DNA from: Roseateles_B sp041905785 | GTDB lineage: Bacteria; Pseudomonadota; Gammaproteobacteria; Burkholderiales; Burkholderiaceae_C | Assembly (NCBI GenBank): GCA_041905785.1 | Contig: JAYRKJ010000008.1 | Location: 62,001 to 126,000, forward strand | Reading direction: 5' to 3' | Length of the DNA: 64,000 nucleotides | Shown: piece after piece, positions 26,071-36,017 of the stretch | Layout: each line of letters starts with the position of its first letter | How positions within the stretch are numbered: position 1 is the stretch's first letter | Made by a program: the position numbers and the translations under genes | Notes under the pieces: model-generated | What the model saw: the letters and a program-made list of their open reading frames with translations, nothing else | The model's database searches: none | Told to the model about the DNA's origin: nothing

Positions 26071-26076
26071 TATAAT
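26071..26076 (+). promoter_or_regulatory. -10 element (TATAAT) of the fmdB-DUF502-aspS unit
   Basis: A perfect TATAAT lies 31 bases before the fmdB ATG in an A+T-rich patch of otherwise G+C-rich sequence. No recognisable -35 sits at 17 bases, where a hairpin arm lies instead. Confidence 0.55.
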
Positions 26077-26107
26077 TTCGCCTTTTTGATCAACAGCTTA
26101 GGACATC

Positions 26108-26425
26108 ATGCCGATCTACGCTTACCGCTGTGGTTCATGCGGTCACGCCAAGGACGTGCTGCAAAAGCTCTCTGACGCACCGCTGAGCACCTGCCCGGCC
26201 TGTGGCGCCGAGGCCTTCCAGAAGCAGATCACCGCCGCCGGCTTCCAGCTCAAGGGCTCGGGCTGGTACGTGACCGATTTCAAAGGCGGCGGCAGTTCGG
26301 CCACCGCCACGTCGGCCAGCGCGCCGGCGGCCAGCGATGCCCCGGCAGCGGCGGCCAGCGGCGGCGGCGATGCCACGCCAGCCAGCGCCAGCACGCCCTG
26401 CGGCGGCTCCTGCGCCTGCCACTGA
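26108..26425 (+). CDS. FmdB-family zinc ribbon protein
   Basis: A 105-residue protein opening MPIYAYRCGSCGH, with CxxC at residues 8 and 11 and CPACG near 30-33, the FmdB/CxxC_CXXC zinc ribbon. A low-complexity Ala/Ser tail follows and ends CGGSCACH. The precise role of the family is unsettled. It is the first gene of a unit with DUF502 and aspS, a neighbourhood I know from Burkholderiales. Confidence 0.9.
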   Translation: MPIYAYRCGSCGHAKDVLQKLSDAPLSTCPACGAEAFQKQITAAGFQLKGSGWYVTDFKGGGSSATATSASAPAASDAPAAAASGGGDATPASASTPCGGSCACH

Positions 26426-26460
26426 GCCTCCAGCAGCACCGCCATAGCACAGGGAACCCA

Positions 26461-27138
26461 GTGAGAAAGTACATCATCGCCGGCCTCTTGGTCTGGCTCC
26501 CCTTGGCGATCACGCTGTGGGTCCTGAACCAGGTCCTGGGCGTCGTCAATGGCGTCTTTCACTCGCTGATCGGTGCCCTGAAGCTGATCCTGCCGGTCTC
26601 GACCCATGAGCTCCTGACGGCCCTGGCCCAGGTGCCGGGCCTGGGCGTGCTGATCCTGGCGGCGGGCCTGTTCCTGACGGGCATGTTCGTAGCGAACATG
26701 TTCGGCCAGTGGTGGCTGCGCCAGTGGGACAAGCTGCTGTCCAGCATCCCCATCGTCAAGAGCATCTACAGCTCGGTCAAGCAGGTCTCCGACACCCTGT
26801 TCTCCAGCAGCGGCAATGCCTTTCGCGAAGCCGTGCTGGTGCAGTACCCGCGCGAGGGCGCCTGGACCATCGCTTTCGTGACCGGCCTGCCGGGCGGCGA
26901 GGTGGCCGAGAAGCTCGGCAGCGAGCACGTGAGCATCTATGTGCCGACCACACCCAACCCGACCTCGGGCTTCTTCCTGATGGTCTCGCGCGAGCAGATC
27001 CGGCCCTTGGCCATGAGCGTGGACGAGGCCCTCAAGTACATCATCTCCATGGGCGTGGTGGCCCCCGCTGGCGCCGAGCCCATGGCATCCAGCCCCAGCG
27101 GCGAAGCCGCCAACGGCGGACGAAATCAACCGGGTTGA
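26461..27138 (+). CDS. DUF502 inner-membrane protein
   Basis: A 225-residue protein starting at GTG. Two hydrophobic segments occur at about residues 3-25 and 55-80. The conserved DUF502 region SIPIVKSIYSSVKQVSDTLFS lies near residues 97-117, followed by FVTGLPGGEV and VPTTPNPTSGFFLMV. DUF502 proteins have no agreed biochemical function. It lies 35 bases after fmdB and 122 bases before aspS. Confidence 0.9.
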   Translation: MRKYIIAGLLVWLPLAITLWVLNQVLGVVNGVFHSLIGALKLILPVSTHELLTALAQVPGLGVLILAAGLFLTGMFVANMFGQWWLRQWDKLLSSIPIVKSIYSSVKQVSDTLFSSSGNAFREAVLVQYPREGAWTIAFVTGLPGGEVAEKLGSEHVSIYVPTTPNPTSGFFLMVSREQIRPLAMSVDEALKYIISMGVVAPAGAEPMASSPSGEAANGGRNQPG

Positions 27139-27260
27139 GCACCGGGCACGTGCTCAATCCTCAGGGCTTGCCGCCCACCAGCGCCAGACCAAATGAAACT
27201 GCCGGCCGCCAGCCTTCTTGATCGCGGCGGCCAGCCTCACAGAATCTCCGGAGAACTTCT

Positions 27261-29057
<1,797 letters not shown>

Positions 29058-29134
29058 GAGATGCGCTGATGCCTCGCCTCGGGCATCGACGGGTGGCCTG
29101 GGCAGTTTCGGCTGCCCCGGTCAGACTCTTGGTC

Positions 29135-29431
29135 ATGAAGCAATCGCTCCCCGCACTCCTGCTGATTGCCGCGCTGATCCTGCCCGTGGCCCTTTTCCTG
29201 TGGCTCTGGCAGGGCCTGCATGCGGGCCTTGGCCTTGCGGCAAGCGCGGGCGTTGGCGTGGGTTGGGGCTTGAACGTGGCCTGGGCGTTCGCCTCCCGGC
29301 GGCGCGAGGCTGACTTGCGCTTGGCCGAGCAGCAAAACACCCTGGGCATTGCCGCCCGGTTCGGCTGGGTCTGCCCGGCCGTGTTGGTGTTGCTGGCCTG
29401 GGTGGCATGGCGCCTGCAATCGGCCCTGTAG
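29135..29431 (+). CDS. Small membrane protein of unknown function
   Basis: A 98-residue protein with three hydrophobic segments: residues about 5-25 (LPALLLIAALILPVALFLWLW), 30-50 (glycine/alanine rich) and 75-95 (FGWVCPAVLVLLAWVAW). No motif was recognised. An earlier in-frame ATG at 29069 would add 22 polar residues. It lies between aspS and a converging lipoprotein gene. The coding evidence is codon pattern and hydrophobicity only. Confidence 0.5.
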   Translation: MKQSLPALLLIAALILPVALFLWLWQGLHAGLGLAASAGVGVGWGLNVAWAFASRRREADLRLAEQQNTLGIAARFGWVCPAVLVLLAWVAWRLQSAL

Positions 29432-29446
29432 GCATGACCTGACCCC
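29432..29446 (+). repeat. Copy of the dispersed 15-mer (one mismatch)
   Basis: GCATGACCTGACCCC begins immediately after the stop of the small membrane protein gene, in the gap between two converging genes. Confidence 0.45.
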
Positions 29447-29486
29447 AGTTGCCCACGAGGCGCCGGCACCGGCATGGCGCCGGGCC

Positions 29487-30761
29487 TCAGCGGATGTAGC
29501 GCAGCGCACCTGCGCCAAAGCCGGCGATGGTGCCGCAACTCTGGCCCGGGAAGGACTCGATCCGGACCTCGCGCGGCCCCAGCATCTGCACCAGCAGGCA
29601 GCCGCGCGGCTGGCTCGTCAGTCTGGCCACGCGGATGCGCTGTGCCGGGAAGGAGGTGCCGTCCCAACGCGGGCCGCTCGTGCTGCCCAGGCGCTGCTCG
29701 AAGTCGTGCAGGCTGTACTTGAGCAGGCCGCTGGCTGCCTCGACTTGTGCCGGATCGACGTCATCGGCCGCCGCCACGAACTGCGAGGCGCCCTGCGCTT
29801 CGGGCCAGTTCCCTATGGAGATGATCCAGGCGCTGGGGTCCAGGAAATGAGGCGCGAAGGCCAGGTGCGTGTCCCAGTAGGTCGCGCCGCCACTGCCCTG
29901 GTAGCCGGTGGTGCTGCCGTCGGCATTGCGCAGGAACCAGTTGCCGATCAGGCGTGCGTCGATATCGAAGTCGATGCGTCCGCTCAGCGGGGCATCGGCT
30001 CTGACGTACTTCTGCAGCGCCTGTGCGCGCGTCGCCGTGTCGTAGTAGTCGAGCGGGTCGGCGGTGTAGAGCTTCCATTGCTCACGGTCGTAATGCTCGG
30101 GCACGAGAAAGTGGGTCAGCGGCTTCTCGGTGTCCCAGACCGCGAAGTCCAGCGTCTGATTGCCGATACGGCCGATCAGCTGCCCGGCGCTGACCGGCAG
30201 TCGCCCGTTGCTGGCGGCCAGTTGTGCCTGCAGACCGGGCGCCAGCTCGTTGATCAGGTCGAAGTAGTAGAACAGCCGGCAGCTCAGGCTGAAGACCAGG
30301 CGGTAGTCGGTCACCGTCGTGTTCCGATAGGAACCTTGGCCGGCATGGGTGCGCGTCGTGATCTGGTGCAGCACGCTGTCGGCCATCGCATAAACAGGAT
30401 AGGTGCCGGGTGCCGAGTCGAACACCGTCGGCGAGAAGTACTGGTGATCGATGGGCGTCACATGGCCGCCGACCATCAGCCCGTAGGGCAGGATGAACGC
30501 ATAGTCCGCGGCGTCCATCGGCAGCCTTACCAGCGGGGGTTTGGTCGTTCCCGAGCATTGGCCCGCACTCAGCTTCTGGCCGGCCAGGTCAGCGGCAGTC
30601 GGGTTGGGTGAGGGGGTCGGCGTGGGCGCGGGTGTGGGTGTGGGTGTGGGTGATGGCGCCGGCACTGTGCCGGCACTAGCGCCGCCACCGCCGCCGCAGG
30701 CCTGGAGGACCAGCGCCAGGCTCAGTACCGAGACGGACAGCAGGCTCAGATCACGATCCAT
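29487..30761 (-). CDS. Secreted lipoprotein with Pro/Thr linker, unknown function
   Basis: A 424-residue protein. The signal peptide ends in a lipobox (LVLQACGGGG, cysteine near residue 22) followed by a Pro/Thr-rich linker of about 25 residues (TPTPAPTPTPSP). The mature part contains GLMVGGHVTPIDHQYF near residue 95 and VYAMADSVLHQI near 123, a spacing reminiscent of M23-like duplicated hybrid motif domains, though the complete metallopeptidase site is not evident. Its cellular role is unknown. It is part of a three-gene patch between aspS and nudB. Confidence 0.7.
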   Translation of the reverse strand: MDRDLSLLSVSVLSLALVLQACGGGGGASAGTVPAPSPTPTPTPAPTPTPSPNPTAADLAGQKLSAGQCSGTTKPPLVRLPMDAADYAFILPYGLMVGGHVTPIDHQYFSPTVFDSAPGTYPVYAMADSVLHQITTRTHAGQGSYRNTTVTDYRLVFSLSCRLFYYFDLINELAPGLQAQLAASNGRLPVSAGQLIGRIGNQTLDFAVWDTEKPLTHFLVPEHYDREQWKLYTADPLDYYDTATRAQALQKYVRADAPLSGRIDFDIDARLIGNWFLRNADGSTTGYQGSGGATYWDTHLAFAPHFLDPSAWIISIGNWPEAQGASQFVAAADDVDPAQVEAASGLLKYSLHDFEQRLGSTSGPRWDGTSFPAQRIRVARLTSQPRGCLLVQMLGPREVRIESFPGQSCGTIAGFGAGALRYIR

Positions 30762-31075
30762 GGCATGGCTCCCGAGCAGTCCCGACGCGTGGGCTGGGTG
30801 CCTGGATTATTGGAGCCATCTCCGAGGCTCGGCACGGGGGTGCTTGCCGCTGCTGTGGTCGCTCGTGACAGGCGTCACGAGCCCGGGTCGCTTGACGACA
30901 CTCGCCGTGCCCGTCCGCCCGTCCGCCCGTCCAGCCCGTCCAGCCCGTCCAGCCCGTCCAGCCCCCGGATCCCGGATCCCGGGGCCGGAACATACATTTG
31001 GTAAAGAATTTCGTGCGTCCGCTCGCCGACAATCCACGCCCTGATCCAACAAAGATTGAACTGGGGAGCTCCGCC
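30762..31075. other. 314-bp divergent gap with GC-rich tandem repeats
   Basis: The gap lies between divergent lipoprotein genes and must contain both promoters. It holds the tandem repeat described at 30911-30964, a run of overlapping GGATCC palindromes, and an A+T-rich patch at 30990-31012 that is the most likely promoter region for the plus-strand gene. No small coding sequence was convincing. Confidence 0.5.
30911..30964. repeat. Short tandem repeat, unit CGTCCAGCC
   Basis: Two 8-base CGTCCGCC units are followed by four 9-base CGTCCAGCC units in direct succession. A related doubled CCGGATC stretch follows. The array is noncoding in my annotation. Confidence 0.8.
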
Positions 31076-31870
31076 ATGTCCACCCGCCACTTGCCCACCC
31101 TGGCCCTTGTGCTCCTGCTCGCCGCCTGCGGCAAGCAGGGCGCCAAGCTTGGGGAGGGCAGTTCGGAGATCACCGGCTCGGCCGGCGCAGCCGGCGCGCA
31201 CCAGGCCAGCAAGGAACTGGTGAAGTGCGACGCCCCGGTGGCGACGCTGGCCCTGGTCGAGAACCCCAACGGCTACACCGTCTCCGGCAGCTACAACCTG
31301 CCCAGCTCGCCGGTGCCGCTGATCCGCCTGCTGGCCCAGCAGAGCGGCTGCTTTCGCGTGGTGGACCGCTCGGCCGGCTTGAAGGCGACGATCAAGGAGC
31401 AGGAGCTGAAAGAGGCCGGCATCCTGCGCCAGCAAGGCAACACGGTGCACAAGGGCCGCGGCTACGAGGCGCAGTACAGCCTCACGCCCAGCCTGACTTT
31501 CAGCGAGCAGAACGCCGGCCGGGAGGTCGGCGGCTTGATGGCGCAGATCCCGGTGCTGAACAAGTTCGTCGCGGCGGCCGAGCAGGTCAAGCTCAAGGAA
31601 GCGCAGGTGGCCCTGCTGCTGACTGACAACGAAACCACCGAGCAACTGGCCGCCGCCACCGGCTCCGTGCGCGTGACCGACCTCGGCATGGGCGGCCTCG
31701 TGCTTGGCAAGCTGGGCGGTGCCGGCGGCGCGGGCTGGGCCAACAGCAATGAGGGCAAGGTGATTGCCGCAGCGTTCCTGGACGCCCACAACAAGCTGGT
31801 CGTCCAGGTGCGCGAGCTGGCCGCCAAGGATCTGCCGCCGCCGGTGGCGACCAAGCACGGCAAGACCTGA
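31076..31870 (+). CDS. CsgG/HfaB-like lipoprotein
   Basis: A 264-residue lipoprotein with signal MSTRHLPTLALVLLLAACG (lipobox cysteine at residue 18). The mature sequence has CsgG-like features: PLIRLLAQQSGCFRVVDR, the ERS-type regulator region QELKEAGILRQQGNTVHKG, and YSLTPSLTFSE. CsgG homologues form outer-membrane secretion pores or act in envelope stress, but no curli genes are nearby. A GGGGAG ribosome site precedes the ATG; an upstream in-frame start was rejected for lack of one. The stop codon overlaps a copy of the dispersed 15-mer. Confidence 0.7.
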   Translation: MSTRHLPTLALVLLLAACGKQGAKLGEGSSEITGSAGAAGAHQASKELVKCDAPVATLALVENPNGYTVSGSYNLPSSPVPLIRLLAQQSGCFRVVDRSAGLKATIKEQELKEAGILRQQGNTVHKGRGYEAQYSLTPSLTFSEQNAGREVGGLMAQIPVLNKFVAAAEQVKLKEAQVALLLTDNETTEQLAAATGSVRVTDLGMGGLVLGKLGGAGGAGWANSNEGKVIAAAFLDAHNKLVVQVRELAAKDLPPPVATKHGKT

Positions 31871-31873
31871 CCC
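31860..31873 (+). repeat. Partial copy of the dispersed 15-mer over a stop codon
   Basis: GCAAGACCTGACCC spans the last two codons and the TGA of the CsgG-like gene; 14 of the 15 bases match. Confidence 0.4.
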
Positions 31874-32064
31874 TTGCCTCGATGACGGGTGGCGGCGTTT
31901 GTGCGCTGCGCCCCGGGCGCAAGTGTCAGGGCCGCGCCGCGCTGCCCAGCCCGCACGTTCCTGCGTTCCCGCGCAAGAATGGGTGTTTCGCGGGAGCTCG
32001 ATTGCTGCACACCGCAGGCCGGGATGCCGCAAGCGAGGCGGGACAGCCTGGCGAGGGCTGGGCT

Positions 32065-32601
32065 ATGCTTCTGCGCATGCCCGCCAGTCCTGCAGTCCAT
32101 CCCGCCGCCGGCTCGCCCCTTGAGGCGCCGCGCGCCTACAAGATCCCGGAGTCCGTGCTGGTCGTGATCCACACGCCGGCATTGCAGGTGCTGATGCTGG
32201 AGCGGGCGGACAGGCCCGGCTTCTGGCAATGCGTGACCGGCTCCAAGGACAGCCCGGACGAGGATCTGCTGAGCACCGCCTGCCGCGAGGTCCAGGAGGA
32301 AACCGGCATCCGCGTCGGATCGCCTGAAGTGCCCGTCCACGCCCTGCGCGACTGGGCGCTGGCCAATGTCTACGAGATCTATCCCGTCTGGCGGCACCGC
32401 TACGCGCCGGGCGTGACGCACAACACCGAGCATGTTTTCGGCCTGACGGTCCCGGCGGGCACGGCGGTGCGCCTGGCACCCCGCGAGCATCTGCAGTACC
32501 GCTGGCTGCCCTGGCGCGAAGCCGCGGACCTGTGCTTCTCGCCGTCCAATGCCGAGGCCATCCTGCACCTGGCACGCTTCAGCAGCGGGGAGGCCGACTG
32601 A
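32065..32601 (+). CDS. nudB: Dihydroneopterin triphosphate pyrophosphatase (Nudix)
   Basis: A 178-residue Nudix hydrolase. The Nudix box is GSKDSPDEDLLSTACREVQEETGI at about residues 59-82, here identified by G-x5-E-x7-REVQEETGI. YKIPESVLVVIHTP precedes it and FWQCVTG lies just before the box, both typical of NudB, which acts in folate synthesis. ATG 32065 or 32077 could be the start. It overlaps the next gene by one base and is placed near aspS, as I recall from related genomes. Confidence 0.88.
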   Translation: MLLRMPASPAVHPAAGSPLEAPRAYKIPESVLVVIHTPALQVLMLERADRPGFWQCVTGSKDSPDEDLLSTACREVQEETGIRVGSPEVPVHALRDWALANVYEIYPVWRHRYAPGVTHNTEHVFGLTVPAGTAVRLAPREHLQYRWLPWREAADLCFSPSNAEAILHLARFSSGEAD

Positions 32602-33425
32602 TGCGTACCGGCGCCTTCCGTCATTCCAGCTTCGCCGCGGACACCGTGGCGGGCCAGCAGTCGCACGGCGCGGCGCGGCTGAAGGTCGCGACGTACAACA
32701 TCCACAAAGGCGTGCGCGGCCTGGGGCCGACCAAGCGCCTGGAGATCCACAACCTGGGCCTGGGCATCGAGGCCCTGGAGGCCGACCTGGTGTTCCTGCA
32801 GGAGGTCCGGCATTTCCACCACCGCGAGGCGCGTGAGTTCGACCACACCTACTTCGGCTGGCCGCAGCAAGGTCAGGCCGAGTTCCTGGCGCCCACCGGC
32901 TACGAGGTCGCTTACCGAACCAACGCGGTCACCAAGCACGGCGAGCATGGCAATGCCCTGCTGTCCCGCTTTCCGCTGGGTGATGTCGGCCATCATGACG
33001 TCTCTGACCACCGCTTCGAGCAGCGCGGCCTGCTGCACGTGCCGGTGCGCTGGCAGGGGCAGGAGCTGCATGCGGTGGTGGCCCATCTGGGTCTGATGCA
33101 CAGAAGCCGCCTGCGCCAGGTGCAGCGCCTGGCGGCGTTCATCGAGGCCCATGTGCCGGCCGGGGCGCGGCTGATCGTCGCCGGCGATTTCAACGACTGG
33201 GGCGAGCGCCTGGATCCGGCCATGAACGACTGCGGCCTGCAGCGCGCGGAGGACCCGGCCAGCGCTTCGCGCCCGGCCACCTTTCCCTCACGCGTGCCGG
33301 TGTTCGCGCTGGACCGCATCTACACCCGCGGGCTGCAGTGCACGCGGCTCAAGGTCCCGCGCGGCCCCAGCTGGGCGCGCATGTCGGACCACCTGCCCCT
33401 CCTGGCTGAATTGGAGCTGGTCTGA
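32601..33425 (+). CDS. Endonuclease/exonuclease/phosphatase-family protein
   Basis: A 274-residue EEP-fold phosphodiesterase. Catalytic-site signatures are ATYNIHKGVRG near residue 33, FLQEVRHFH near 65, VAHLGLMHRSR near 160, GDFNDWGERLD near 195 and SDHLPLLAELEL at the C-terminus. Substrate unknown; relatives act on DNA ends, phosphoinositides or lipids. Its position just before a cardiolipin synthase gene suggests a membrane-lipid link, by inference. ATG 32601 overlaps the nudB stop by one base. Confidence 0.85.
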   Translation: MRTGAFRHSSFAADTVAGQQSHGAARLKVATYNIHKGVRGLGPTKRLEIHNLGLGIEALEADLVFLQEVRHFHHREAREFDHTYFGWPQQGQAEFLAPTGYEVAYRTNAVTKHGEHGNALLSRFPLGDVGHHDVSDHRFEQRGLLHVPVRWQGQELHAVVAHLGLMHRSRLRQVQRLAAFIEAHVPAGARLIVAGDFNDWGERLDPAMNDCGLQRAEDPASASRPATFPSRVPVFALDRIYTRGLQCTRLKVPRGPSWARMSDHLPLLAELELV

Positions 33426-33428
33426 GCC

Positions 33429-34703
33429 ATGACGGACCTCGGGCAGCACCTGAGCTGGCATGCGGTGGCCCGCCCGCAGTTCAGTGGCGCGAACGAGGTC
33501 CGCCTGCTGCAGGGGGGCGACGAGCTCTTCCCGGCCCAGGAGGCGGCCATCGCCCACGCGCGGCACGAGGTCTGGCTGGCGACCTACATCTTCCACCATG
33601 ACGACGCGGGCGCCTCGCTGGTCGCCGCCCTGAAGGCCGCTGCGGCGCGGGGGGTGCGCGTGCGGGTGGTCGTCGATGGCTTCGGCTCCAAGGCCAGCTT
33701 GGCCTGGCTCAAGGCGCAACTGGCCGGCAGCGGCGTGGCCCTGGCCATCTTCCGGCCCATGGACCGCTGGTGGCGCTGGCTGCAGCCCGGCCAGCTGCGG
33801 CGCCTGCACCAGAAGCTTTGCGTGGTGGATGGTGAGCATGCCTTCGTGGGCGGGATCAACATCATCGGCGACCGCATGGACCTGAACCATGGCCGGCTGG
33901 ACGCGCCGCGCCTGGACTTTGCGCTCGCCCTGCGCGGTCCGGTGGTGGAGCCGGTGCATCAGGCCGCGCGGGCCGTCTGGACGCGCGCCTGGCTGGGCCG
34001 GGACTTCGGCGAGGAGCTGCTGGCCCTGGTGCGCAGCCCCGAACCGCTGCAGCGCATGCGCCGCCTGTTCCGGCGCCTGCGCATGGCTGGCCGGGACCAG
34101 CAGGACACGGGCCTGGAGCTGCCGCCCGTCTGCGCGGCCTTCGTGCTGCGGGACAACCTCCGCCAGCGCCGCACCATCGAGCGCGCCTACATCGAGGCCA
34201 TACGCGGGGCCCAGCAGTCGGTGGACCTGGTCACGCCTTACTTCTACCCGGGCCGCGCCTTTCGCCGCGCGCTGCTGAGCGCGGCCCGCCGGGGCGTGCG
34301 GGTGCGCCTGCTGCTGCAGGGCAAGGTGGACTACCGCATCGCGGCCATGGCGGCCCATGCGCTCTATGCCGAGCTGCTGAGCCGCGGCGTCGAGATCTAT
34401 GAATACACCCAGGCCTTCCTGCACGCCAAGGTGGCCGTGGTGGATGGCCGCTGGGCCACGGTGGGCAGCTCCAACATCGATCCGCTTTCGCTGCTGCTCA
34501 ATCTCGAGTCCAACGTGGTCGTCGAGGACGAGGGCGTCGCCGGCGAGGTGTCGGCGGCCTTTGAGCAGGCCTTGGTAGGGTCGGTCTGCATCGCCGACGA
34601 ACGCGCGATCGGCACAGGCCTGCGTGCCGTGCTGCGCCGCGGGCTGGTGGCCTGGGCGGCCTATGTGTACCTGCGGGTGGCGGGGGCGACGGGGCGGTAT
34701 TGA
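33429..34703 (+). CDS. clsB: Cardiolipin synthase B-type phospholipase D protein
   Basis: A 424-residue PLD-superfamily enzyme with two HxKx4D motifs: HQKLCVVDG near residue 126 and HAKVAVVDG near 331, followed by GSSNIDPLS. There are no N-terminal membrane helices, as in ClsB. It would make cardiolipin or related lipids from phosphatidylglycerol. It starts 3 bases after the endonuclease-like gene, so nudB, EEP and clsB form one operon. Confidence 0.88.
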   Translation: MTDLGQHLSWHAVARPQFSGANEVRLLQGGDELFPAQEAAIAHARHEVWLATYIFHHDDAGASLVAALKAAAARGVRVRVVVDGFGSKASLAWLKAQLAGSGVALAIFRPMDRWWRWLQPGQLRRLHQKLCVVDGEHAFVGGINIIGDRMDLNHGRLDAPRLDFALALRGPVVEPVHQAARAVWTRAWLGRDFGEELLALVRSPEPLQRMRRLFRRLRMAGRDQQDTGLELPPVCAAFVLRDNLRQRRTIERAYIEAIRGAQQSVDLVTPYFYPGRAFRRALLSAARRGVRVRLLLQGKVDYRIAAMAAHALYAELLSRGVEIYEYTQAFLHAKVAVVDGRWATVGSSNIDPLSLLLNLESNVVVEDEGVAGEVSAAFEQALVGSVCIADERAIGTGLRAVLRRGLVAWAAYVYLRVAGATGRY

Positions 34704-34767
34704 GCTTGCGGGTACTGGGCCGGTGACGGTGACCGGCGACGGCGGCCTCCGCCGCCGTGCCGTCACT

Positions 34768-35853
34768 TCAGCGCAGCAGCACCCGGGCGTCAAACTGATA
34801 GCGGGCCAGCCCCGGGTTGAGTGCCCGGCTGTAGCGGCGGAACTCCAGCTCGGCCAGGCCCTTGCCGTGCCGCGCCAGGTAGCGCTCGGCGTCCTCCTGG
34901 CTGAAGAGCATGAACATGCTTTGCCGCTGCATCAGCCCCTGGTCCGCGAAGTCACGGCCGTGGTGGTAGTCGTAAATCATTACCAGCGCCCAGGCCCCGC
35001 AGAGGAAATGGCCGCCGGACAGGGCGCTCAGCTCGCCTTTGATTCGCGCCTGCATGGCCTCGGGGGAGGTGTTGATGGCCGACACCAGCAACTGCCGCCC
35101 CGGCTGCAGATGGCGGCTGCGGGCGATCTGCATGGCGCCAAAAGCCATCATGTCGGAGCCCGCCCACAGCAGCCTGGCGTCCGGGTGGGCCGAGAACATC
35201 TCGGCGGCCAGTTCGGCGGCGAGGTCCTTGTTGAAGTCGCCAAAGCCCACCTGGTCCAGGACCACGTCGTGCTGTTCGGCCACGGCGCGGCGCATGCCCT
35301 CGGTGCGTGCGATGGAGACGGGCGTGGAGCGGTCGCCGGAGATGGCCAGCAGGTGCAGCTTGCCGTCCGCGGCCTGCAGACTCTGGCGGCGGCCCTGCTC
35401 GATCAGCTCGCGGGCGGTCAGGTAGCCGGCGTCCTCGGCCTTGGGCTCCAGGGTGCCGATCAGCAGGGGCAGTCCAGCGCGCGGCGCCCAGGCCCGCCGC
35501 TCCTGCGGCAGCAGCCCGCTGAAGGCGGCGAAGGTCTTGATGCCGGCCGCAGCCAGCGTGCGCGAGGCCTCGACCAGCACGCCCTTTTCATTGACGAGCA
35601 CCACGTAGTCAGGCCGCCGGCCGGCCGGGCGTGCGGCCAGCTCGCGGGCCAGGCGCAAGGCGCGCTCGGGATCCCGCTCGGCAAACTGCTGCTCGAAGCT
35701 CAGCCCCAGGCTGCGGGCCGCCTGCTGCATGGCCTCGCCGGCGCTCAGCCAATAGGTTTCATCGTGCCTGCCCGGGTTGATGAAACCCACGCGCTGAGCC
35801 TGCGCGCTCAGCGCCAGCAAGCCGGAGGCAATCAGGATCAGCAGAGCACGCAT
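34768..35853 (-). CDS. Periplasmic type I binding protein (sugar-binding-like)
   Basis: A 361-residue protein with a signal peptide (ALLILIASGLLALSAQA, cut before QRVGFINPG). It has the ligand-binding PBP1 fold: two lobes, PDYVVLVNEKGVLVEASRTL near residue 80, LLWAGSDMMAFGAMQIA near 230. It resembles sugar-binding components of ABC systems, but no permease or ATPase gene is next to it, so it may feed a sensor or a distant transporter. Ligand unknown. Confidence 0.75.
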   Translation of the reverse strand: MRALLILIASGLLALSAQAQRVGFINPGRHDETYWLSAGEAMQQAARSLGLSFEQQFAERDPERALRLARELAARPAGRRPDYVVLVNEKGVLVEASRTLAAAGIKTFAAFSGLLPQERRAWAPRAGLPLLIGTLEPKAEDAGYLTARELIEQGRRQSLQAADGKLHLLAISGDRSTPVSIARTEGMRRAVAEQHDVVLDQVGFGDFNKDLAAELAAEMFSAHPDARLLWAGSDMMAFGAMQIARSRHLQPGRQLLVSAINTSPEAMQARIKGELSALSGGHFLCGAWALVMIYDYHHGRDFADQGLMQRQSMFMLFSQEDAERYLARHGKGLAELEFRRYSRALNPGLARYQFDARVLLR

Positions 35854-35950
35854 GGGATACCAGGAGGGTTCCCGCGGATTGTCCCGCGGGGCCTGGATTG
35901 CGTTACGTCAAGGCAGGGCCGTGCCGCACCGGCTGCGCGCCGCAGTTCAC

Positions 35951-35993
35951 GAAAAAGGCCCCCGCATCCCCTGAGACCGGGGGGCGGGGGCCT
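35951..35993 (-). terminator. Intrinsic terminator of the hutUH transcript
   Basis: A ten-pair G+C stem (AGGCCCCCGC with its complement) with extra pairing in the loop, followed on the minus strand by TTTTT. It lies 25 bases after the hutH stop. Confidence 0.9.
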
Positions 35994-36017
35994 GGACGGG
36001 CTGGAACGGCCGCGGAA

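Noticed and set aside
30875..32032. 385-codon minus-strand frame
   Set aside because: Overlaps the CsgG-like lipoprotein gene, which has a signal peptide, lipobox and ribosome site; the reverse frame has none.
34739..34758. Hairpin between clsB and the binding-protein gene as a terminator
   Set aside because: The stem is good (ACGGCGGC arms) but no T-tract follows in either direction, so I did not call it a terminator.
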